A stretch of DNA of 5,493 nucleotides, from assembly GCA_900553305.1 (NCBI GenBank), contig USDI01000159.1, positions 1 through 5,493 of the forward strand, read 5' to 3'. A program made the translations under genes and the position numbers. The notes beneath the pieces are model-generated. The model saw only the letters and a program-made list of their open reading frames with translations. It had not been told where the DNA came from and did not search any database. Positions within the stretch are counted from its first letter, which is position 1. Every line of letters begins with the position of its first letter. Below are positions 1 through 4,198 of this stretch, piece after piece. The DNA is from an uncultured Lachnospiraceae bacterium. Its GTDB lineage: Bacteria; Bacillota; Clostridia; Lachnospirales; Lachnospiraceae.

Positions 1-49
1 TGCGCAATGTATTCCATGAATTCCACCCCATCGGTGATTTATAATTCAT
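1..49 (-). CDS. GH27 alpha-galactosidase-like enzyme, N-terminal fragment (cut by left edge)
   Basis: Reading leftward from an ATG at 49-47, the frame is open to base 1 and gives MNYKSPMGWNSWNTLR. The stretch SPMGWNSWNT matches the hallmark N-terminus of glycoside hydrolase family 27 (melibiases), where (P)PMGWNSWN opens the first strand of the TIM barrel and helps shape the active site. A strong ribosome binding site, AGAGAGG at 63-57, sits 7 bases before the ATG. The motif lies only 5 residues after the start, so there is no room for a signal peptide and the enzyme should be cytoplasmic. It follows the GH43 gene after 58 bases on the same strand and is probably the third gene of that operon. 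Most GH27 members release alpha-galactose, but some are beta-L-arabinopyranosidases, which would also suit a xylan/arabinan cluster. The catalytic Asp residues lie outside the window, so the substrate cannot be decided. Confidence 0.85.
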   Translation of the reverse strand, partial: MNYKSPMGWNSWNTLR

Positions 50-80
50 ATTGAAACCTCTCTAAATAATGACTTATAAG

Positions 81-101
81 TTACTGCAGCACATGCAATA
101 A
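81..101 (-). other. Stem-loop in the GH43-GH27 intergenic gap
   Basis: On the minus-strand transcript, TTATTGCA (101-94) and TGCAGTAA (88-81) can form an 8-bp stem with one G-U pair around a 5-base loop. It begins 7 bases after the GH43 stop codon. It is AT-rich and lacks a following U-tract, so it is unlikely to be a strong terminator. It could protect or set the processing of the upstream message. The 10-bp palindrome ACTTATAAGT (72-81) follows directly. Function is inferred from structure only. Confidence 0.35.
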
Positions 102-107
102 CATAGA

Positions 108-1505
108 TTATGATAACTCAAATGATCTTAATGCAGCATTTCCGTTACCGCGATAGGTCAGGTAAAGCGCCTGTATTCCATCCGGAATCGTAACCGGTGC
201 GGTATACTTTTCCCAGACATTGGTATATTGAACCTCTAATGTCGCCAGTACCTCTCCATCCCATGCTGTCTTTACTTCAAAAGTGCCATCTGCATAGCCC
301 CGGGTCCAAATACTGATTTCACGAATATCATGGCAGTCAAAATATTTGAAGCCAATGGTAGTTGAATCTGTAATATTGGCAATATATCCAACTTCTTCGT
401 CTCCATCCCTGCCGTCCTGCATTACTCGTGGAAAATTCCCTTCGCCCACATAAACTGATGGGGTATCGGTAAACAGATTACATGCAAGATAAGCGGGGTA
501 TTCACCTTTACCCTCAAGCGGACCTCCATTTAAACCGCAGGAGGTAATTTTTACCTGTGGAATACTGCCGTCCGGCATAATCTGCAGCTTTTCAGCACAT
601 CCCTGTCTGCTGTACCAGGTATTATTGGTATGCCTGTGATAAAAAATGTACCAGTCCTCTCCAATCTGCACAATACTTCCGTGATTATTGGCACCGTAAG
701 CTGTTGGCATATCTGCCGGCTTGTAGGTATCGATATGCAGATCACAATTGCTGACAATAACTCCACCATAGACAAAGTCCCTAGTAGGATTCTTGCTGGT
801 GGCATAACATAATTCGTGCATTAATATGGATGAATAGACCAAATAATAGGTGTCACCTACTTTACGGATGGAAGGTGCCTCAAAAAACTCATGTCCCTCA
901 AATCCGGTACCGGCACCATATTCACAGCCGGGGGCCACAAACACCGGAGCTTCCCTGATCGTCAGCATATCTGCTCCCAGCACCGTAGCCATAGCTCCGG
1001 TACGGGATTTATCACCTTTTCCGCAAAATCCGGTATAAATATATGTCACATCTCCTTCCGTCAGAACCCCCGGGTCAAACTGGGGCTCATCACCTTCCTT
1101 TTCGCCCAGACGTGTGCCATCTTCATAATGAACATAGCCATAAAATTCATACTTTCCTGCCGGAGTATCACATACAGCAACTGAAACTACCGAAACCTTG
1201 TCCAGCACGTAATAAAGATAGTACCTTCCGTCCGGTCCCACCGTAACATCCGGGGCATACAGACACATTTTGCCTTCCGGGTTCAGCGGATCGGCTGTCT
1301 TAGGATAAATCACACCCTCATATCTCCAGTTGCCCAGGTCATCGACCGGAGCTGACCAGCACACATAGTCTCCCATGCAGAAAACATATCCGTTAAAGTA
1401 ATCATGGGATCCGTAAACATATACGCGATCGCCAAAAACATAAGGTTCTCCGTCCGGAATATACTCCCAGGACGGTAAATATGGGTTAAACGCTTGTTTT
1501 TTCAC
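108..1505 (-). CDS. Glycoside hydrolase family 43 enzyme with C-terminal CBM6-like domain (beta-xylosidase / alpha-L-arabinofuranosidase type)
   Basis: This 465-residue protein has a five-bladed beta-propeller GH43 domain at about residues 6-325. The three expected acidic residues can be placed: the base Asp18 in NPYLPSWEYIPDGEP, the pKa-modulating Asp86 in YAPDV, and the acid Glu209 in FFEAPS. His275 in NNHGS matches the conserved propeller-centre His. Residues about 350-465 resemble a CBM6-like beta-sandwich (GYIANITDSTTIGFKYFD onwards, ending in LRSFELS). There is no signal peptide, so it should act in the cytoplasm on imported xylo- or arabino-oligosaccharides. GH43 specificity cannot be read from sequence; beta-xylosidase and alpha-L-arabinofuranosidase are the likeliest. 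The start is GTG, supported by a near-perfect ribosome binding site; the next Met is residue 44, inside the propeller. It is the second gene of the run, 68 bases after the GH39 gene. The catalytic set is intact. Confidence 0.93.
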   Translation of the reverse strand: MKKQAFNPYLPSWEYIPDGEPYVFGDRVYVYGSHDYFNGYVFCMGDYVCWSAPVDDLGNWRYEGVIYPKTADPLNPEGKMCLYAPDVTVGPDGRYYLYYVLDKVSVVSVAVCDTPAGKYEFYGYVHYEDGTRLGEKEGDEPQFDPGVLTEGDVTYIYTGFCGKGDKSRTGAMATVLGADMLTIREAPVFVAPGCEYGAGTGFEGHEFFEAPSIRKVGDTYYLVYSSILMHELCYATSKNPTRDFVYGGVIVSNCDLHIDTYKPADMPTAYGANNHGSIVQIGEDWYIFYHRHTNNTWYSRQGCAEKLQIMPDGSIPQVKITSCGLNGGPLEGKGEYPAYLACNLFTDTPSVYVGEGNFPRVMQDGRDGDEEVGYIANITDSTTIGFKYFDCHDIREISIWTRGYADGTFEVKTAWDGEVLATLEVQYTNVWEKYTAPVTIPDGIQALYLTYRGNGNAALRSFELS

Positions 1506-1513
1506 TTTGATAT

Positions 1514-1520
1514 CCTCCTT
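1514..1520 (-). promoter_or_regulatory. Ribosome binding site fixing the GTG start of the GH43 gene
   Basis: The minus strand reads AAGGAGG at 1520-1514, followed by 8 bases (ATATCAAA) and then GTG at 1505-1503. The near-perfect anti-16S match at standard spacing supports the non-ATG start, and no ATG lies nearby in frame. Confidence 0.85.
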
Positions 1521-1560
1521 TGCAAGCCTAATTCATGTACATTGTTTCATAAAGCAAATT

Positions 1561-1573
1561 ACTGGGTACCAGT
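1561..1573 (-). other. Short stem-loop directly after the GH39 stop codon
   Basis: ACTGG (1573-1569) and CCAGT (1565-1561) on the minus strand form a perfect 5-bp stem with a 3-base loop, starting immediately after the TAA stop. The following bases, AATTTGCTTT, are only loosely U-rich. At most it is a weak, leaky terminator or a 3'-end stability element between GH39 and GH43, which would lower expression of the downstream genes without ending the operon. Confidence 0.3.
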
Positions 1574-3130
1574 TTAAGCCTTCAGGCTGACCACACGATC
1601 ATAGTCATATCCTCGATCCGGATTCACCTTTCCGGCATTCAGTTCAAAATAAGCCACACCGTTTTCGTTTACAGGAAGCTCTACGCAGATATTTCCGTCC
1701 TCCTGCTTTTTACGCTCTGTTTTTACAAAAGGTCTGGATGATTCCCGAAGCAGCTTCGTCTGTTCCTCACTCAGATTGGCAGGTTCTCCCAAATCATGCC
1801 ATACCTTCAAGGGATTACATGTTTCCTCATCTACCGTCTTAGTCAGGAAGCAGTACTCCTCCTGTTCAGCCGGAAATGTAAACTCCAACAGCATTTTTTC
1901 TTTACCCTGTTCTGTACTTTTACGGGCAATATTCCAGGCTATACCAAGATAATCACCGTTTGCACGTTTCAAAACGACAATATTGTCATCCTTATATACA
2001 CAATTGGCCTCACTTTCCTCAAGCTTTTTGTAAAAAGCAAATGTCCAGAAGGTCGGCTTGGTAATACAGCCATTGGCAACCAGTCCAAAGCCGCCGTGGA
2101 ATGGTGTAAAGGGAACTCCCAGTTCTTCAAACACATCACCAAATGTCCAGTAGGAATAGGATTCATTCACATCTCCCAATCTGGAAAGCTGCTGTGCTAT
2201 AAAGGCCGCATTCAGGTTTGTATCATGAATGACGCCCTGAGGAGTATAGGAGCTGTTGAACTCCGTGATATGAATCTGCAGACCCTTATATTCCGGGAAG
2301 CTGTCAATAATATCTCTGGTTGTTTTTAAATTGGCAAAGCCGTCCTCTGCCTTCATCAGTTCAGAATATGCATAATGTCCAATACATTCCGGCGGATCAA
2401 TGGTGTAATGATGTCTGGTTACGAAATCCACAGGTATGTGATTCTCATGGCAATATTCCATAAATGCCTGAATCCATTTCTCATCCGTTCCGCCACAGAC
2501 AGCAGGGCCTCCTACACGGAATGCCGGATTCACTTCCTTTATGGCATCAAAGGTTCTATGGAACAGCTTAAAATATTCCTGCATATCCGCATTTTCCCAG
2601 AAGCCGCAAAGATTGGGCTCATTCCATACTTCAATGGGCCATTGAATAACTTCCTCTTCTCCATAGCGTCCCATCAGATGCCGCAGCAATGAATGCACCA
2701 TATCACACCACATATCATAATCTTTTGGAGGGGTGGTATTTCCCTGCCAGTAAAAGATAGTCTGGCTTCCACTTGCCAGCTTTTTAGGCATAAAACCCAG
2801 TTCAAGAAAAGGTCTCAGCCCCACCTTCTTATAGGCATCCATTACTCTATCCAGATAAGTATAGTTGTACTCGACCCTTACCTTACCATCCTCCTCATAG
2901 GTCTGAAAGATCGCCATATCATCACAGAATAATCCATGTCCCCGGATATGCTTAAATCCGATTTCCTTTTGAACCAGGCGCAGCTCCTCCTGATATTCTT
3001 CTGTCAATGCAAGTCCCATTCTTCCGGTTCCCACACAATAATCTACATTATTGTGAAAAAAGGCCTTTGAATCCTTTGTAATCACGATCTTTTTTCTGTC
3101 ATTCTCTGTTGCTCCACTCAAATTCACCAT
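1574..3130 (-). CDS. Glycoside hydrolase family 39 beta-xylosidase-type enzyme
   Basis: At 518 residues it is close to the roughly 500 of characterised GH39 beta-D-xylosidases. The (beta/alpha)8 barrel spans about residues 15-370 and opens with the family-typical stretch GFKHIRGHGLFCDDM (58-72). The acid/base is Glu171 in EVWNEPN and the nucleophile is Glu290 in IHITEFNSSY, a spacing of 119 residues, close to that in Thermoanaerobacterium XynB. Residues about 380-518 form the C-terminal beta-sandwich typical of the family, including VWHDLGEPANLSEEQ. GH39 enzymes are retaining; most bacterial ones of this size remove xylose from the non-reducing end of xylo-oligosaccharides. No signal peptide is present, implying cytoplasmic action after uptake. 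The ATG at 3130-3128 has AAGGAG at 3144-3139 with an 8-base gap. It is the promoter-proximal gene of the GH39-GH43-GH27 run and is divergent from the AraC regulator. Catalytic residues are intact. The symbol xynB is often used for such genes but is not assigned here. Confidence 0.93.
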   Translation of the reverse strand: MVNLSGATENDRKKIVITKDSKAFFHNNVDYCVGTGRMGLALTEEYQEELRLVQKEIGFKHIRGHGLFCDDMAIFQTYEEDGKVRVEYNYTYLDRVMDAYKKVGLRPFLELGFMPKKLASGSQTIFYWQGNTTPPKDYDMWCDMVHSLLRHLMGRYGEEEVIQWPIEVWNEPNLCGFWENADMQEYFKLFHRTFDAIKEVNPAFRVGGPAVCGGTDEKWIQAFMEYCHENHIPVDFVTRHHYTIDPPECIGHYAYSELMKAEDGFANLKTTRDIIDSFPEYKGLQIHITEFNSSYTPQGVIHDTNLNAAFIAQQLSRLGDVNESYSYWTFGDVFEELGVPFTPFHGGFGLVANGCITKPTFWTFAFYKKLEESEANCVYKDDNIVVLKRANGDYLGIAWNIARKSTEQGKEKMLLEFTFPAEQEEYCFLTKTVDEETCNPLKVWHDLGEPANLSEEQTKLLRESSRPFVKTERKKQEDGNICVELPVNENGVAYFELNAGKVNPDRGYDYDRVVSLKA

Positions 3131-3175
3131 GAAGGTATCTCCTTCTTCTAAATCATGTTCCTATGCAGTCACACA

Positions 3176-3187
3176 TCAGATGTCTGA
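3176..3187. promoter_or_regulatory. TCTGA palindrome, left candidate operator
   Basis: TCAGA (3176-3180), TG, TCTGA (3183-3187) is a perfect inverted repeat. It lies 43 bases upstream of the GH39 start codon, probably in the leader of the hydrolase transcript if the promoter at 3224-3252 is real. Bound protein here could block transcription of the hydrolase genes, or the RNA could fold locally. The pentamer recurs four more times in the same control region. Confidence 0.45.
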
Positions 3188-3189
3188 CC

Positions 3190-3206
3190 GCTGCACGATC
3201 CGCAGC
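3190..3206. other. GC-rich stem-loop in the GH39 leader
   Basis: GCTGC (3190-3194) and GCAGC (3202-3206) are perfect inverted arms around a 7-base loop. They lie in the probable leader of the hydrolase message, between the TCTGA sites. No U-tract follows on either strand, so it is not a standard terminator. It may be an RNA hairpin, a spacer between operators, or chance. Confidence 0.3.
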
Positions 3207-3208
3207 TC

Positions 3209-3229
3209 TCTGATATTAATCTGATACTA
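3209..3229. promoter_or_regulatory. 11-bp-phased direct repeat, central candidate operator
   Basis: TCTGATATTA (3209-3218) and TCTGATACTA (3220-3229) differ at one base in ten and are 11 bp apart, so they face the same side of the helix. AraC-family proteins place two HTH motifs in successive major grooves, so same-face elements are what such a regulator could contact. The second copy overlaps the proposed -10 of the hydrolase promoter and the first overlaps its transcription start, which would suit repression. If the real hydrolase promoter lies further left, the same sites would be upstream and could activate. Confidence 0.5.
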
Positions 3230-3252
3230 TCGCATTGATCTAAAGTTTCCAA
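3224..3252 (-). promoter_or_regulatory. Candidate sigma-A promoter of the GH39-GH43-GH27 genes
   Basis: On the minus strand TTGGAA (3252-3247) and TAGTAT (3229-3224) are 17 bases apart, each matching the consensus at 4 of 6 positions. Transcription would start near 3217 and give a leader of about 87 bases before the GH39 ATG. Both boxes are weak, as expected for a regulated sugar operon, and other placements are possible. It overlaps the opposing promoter for the AraC gene. Confidence 0.35.
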
Positions 3253-3263
3253 TGATTTATACT
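3235..3263 (+). promoter_or_regulatory. Candidate sigma-A promoter of the AraC-family gene
   Basis: TTGATC (3235-3240) and TATACT (3258-3263) are separated by an ideal 17 bases and match the consensus at 4 of 6 and 5 of 6 positions. The start would be near 3270, giving a leader of about 40 bases that contains the palindrome at 3283-3298 and the ribosome binding site at 3300-3303. It is the best-looking promoter in the window. Confidence 0.6.
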
Positions 3264-3282
3264 ATAAGAAAATTGATATATC

Positions 3283-3298
3283 CTCTGATGTGTCAGAG
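3283..3298. promoter_or_regulatory. TCTGA palindrome, right candidate operator next to the regulator's ribosome binding site
   Basis: CTCTGA (3283-3288), TGTG, TCAGAG (3293-3298) is a perfect inverted repeat with 6-bp arms. It lies downstream of the regulator's proposed promoter and ends one base before GGAG at 3300-3303. As DNA it could be an autorepression roadblock. As RNA it forms a 6-bp, 4-base-loop hairpin close to the Shine-Dalgarno sequence and could limit translation. It shares its core with the left palindrome at 3176-3187. Confidence 0.5.
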
Positions 3299-3299
3299 T

Positions 3300-3303
3300 G
3301 GAG
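3300..3303 (+). promoter_or_regulatory. Ribosome binding site deciding the AraC start
   Basis: GGAG at 3300-3303 lies 7 bases before ATG at 3311. The longer option, GTG at 3290, has no purine-rich sequence upstream and would put the palindrome at 3283-3298 across its start codon. ATG 3311 is therefore preferred. Confidence 0.75.
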
Positions 3304-3310
3304 ATTCCAG

Positions 3311-4153
3311 ATGACTGAAATTGAATTTGTCGGCTACAGTGCCGTTCACCCCTCAGATTTTATATATGATGTTCCGAATGGCTTTACAGGCTATCTTCTG
3401 CTTCTTTTTGACTCTCCCTCGGAGCTGCTCATAGACGGAAGACTAATGCGGGCAGCCGCCAATTCTGCTATTCTGTATACACCAGGAAGCAGGATTTATT
3501 ACCGTGCTGCCGGTGAAGAATACCGGAATGACTGGATTCGTTTTCGTTCCGATCACTCCTTCGTGAAGCTGTTTCCGTTAACAAACACCCCATTTCCCGT
3601 AACAGATCCGGAATACTGTCATCAGCTTTTTAAATTACTAACCTGGGAGTCCGCCTTTTCCTCCTCTGAAAGCGAAGCAAACATTACTCACCTGCTGCGG
3701 GTTCTGTTCTCCAAATTAAGAGAAGGAACCCAGAATGAGTCCCCGGGTATTCACGATCATGAGCTGGTTGCATTGCATAAGATGATCTACAATAATCCTC
3801 AGCTTCCATGGAATATAAACATGATGGCTGCGAAGCTTCACTTAAGTCCCAGTCATCTTCAGACTCTCTATCACCGCCAATTTGGTTCCTCCTGCATGGA
3901 CAATGTCATCGAAGGACGTCTGCGCCGTGCACAGGATTTATTAGAGTACAGCGAATACTCCATCCGCGACATTTCCGAGCAATGTGGTTATAATAATGTA
4001 GAGCATTTCTGCAGACAGTTCCGTCAGCATAACGGCTGTACCCCTGGACAATACCGGAAAAATGCATCAGCGGGAAGCAACAAAAGACTTCTCACCCACA
4101 ATACCCTGGGAGGAAGGGACTTTGAGAAGATTAATCAAAATATCCGGAAATAG
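3311..4153 (+). CDS. AraC-family transcriptional regulator
   Basis: This 280-residue cytoplasmic DNA-binding protein has an N-terminal cupin-like, AraC-type sensor domain (about residues 5-95, with GFTGYLLLLFDSP and AILYTPGSRIYYR strands) and a C-terminal AraC/XylS domain. HTH1 covers about 166-190 (NINMMAAKLHLSPSHLQTLY) and HTH2 about 216-240 (YSIRDISEQCGYNNVEHFCR), followed by the family signature GCTPGQYRK (242-250). Size and domain order are standard for sugar-responsive regulators. It is transcribed away from the hydrolase genes across a 180-bp control region, so it most likely senses a pentose or oligosaccharide and controls them and itself. The ligand cannot be predicted. A tail of about 30 polar residues (251-280) follows the signature, longer than the usual few. 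The start at ATG 3311 is chosen on its ribosome binding site; starting at GTG 3290 would add seven residues. Confidence 0.93.
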   Translation: MTEIEFVGYSAVHPSDFIYDVPNGFTGYLLLLFDSPSELLIDGRLMRAAANSAILYTPGSRIYYRAAGEEYRNDWIRFRSDHSFVKLFPLTNTPFPVTDPEYCHQLFKLLTWESAFSSSESEANITHLLRVLFSKLREGTQNESPGIHDHELVALHKMIYNNPQLPWNINMMAAKLHLSPSHLQTLYHRQFGSSCMDNVIEGRLRRAQDLLEYSEYSIRDISEQCGYNNVEHFCRQFRQHNGCTPGQYRKNASAGSNKRLLTHNTLGGRDFEKINQNIRK

Positions 4154-4186
4154 TGTTTCGGCAGCTGCTTTATTCAGAGTTTCCTT

Positions 4187-4198
4187 AAGCGGTCGCTT
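4187..4198. other. Small hairpin between convergent genes, weak terminator candidate
   Basis: AAGCG (4187-4191), GT, CGCTT (4194-4198) is a perfect inverted repeat lying immediately beside the stop codon of the FHA gene, within the 45-base gap between the two convergent genes. Neither strand has a convincing U-tract after it, so it is at best a weak bidirectional terminator. The short palindrome GCAGCTGC (4161-4168) lies in the same gap. I see no better terminator for either gene. Confidence 0.25.

Larger units (their letters stand above)
3171..3293. repeat. Perfect 10-bp inverted repeat bracketing both divergent promoters
   Basis: ACACATCAGA at 3171-3180 is the exact reverse complement of TCTGATGTGT at 3284-3293, with centres 113 bp apart. 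Both candidate promoters lie between the two arms. Each arm is also part of a local palindrome. Paired distal sites of this kind fit DNA looping by a dimeric regulator. The repeat is seen directly; its use as an operator pair is inferred. Confidence 0.6.

Noticed and set aside
551..1246. Short frames on both strands inside the GH43 gene
   Set aside because: They are out-of-frame shadows of a well-supported enzyme gene with no motif of their own.
1796..2329. 177-codon open frame on the plus strand within GH39
   Set aside because: It is antisense to a clearly functional GH39 gene with intact catalytic motifs, has no recognisable domain, and its composition is what antisense reading of a coding gene gives.
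3236..3252. Possible CcpA cre-like site on the minus strand around TGGAAACTTT
   Set aside because: It fits the TGNAANCGNTNNCA consensus at only about 7 of 10 fixed positions and lacks the central CG and the closing CA, so it is not supportable.
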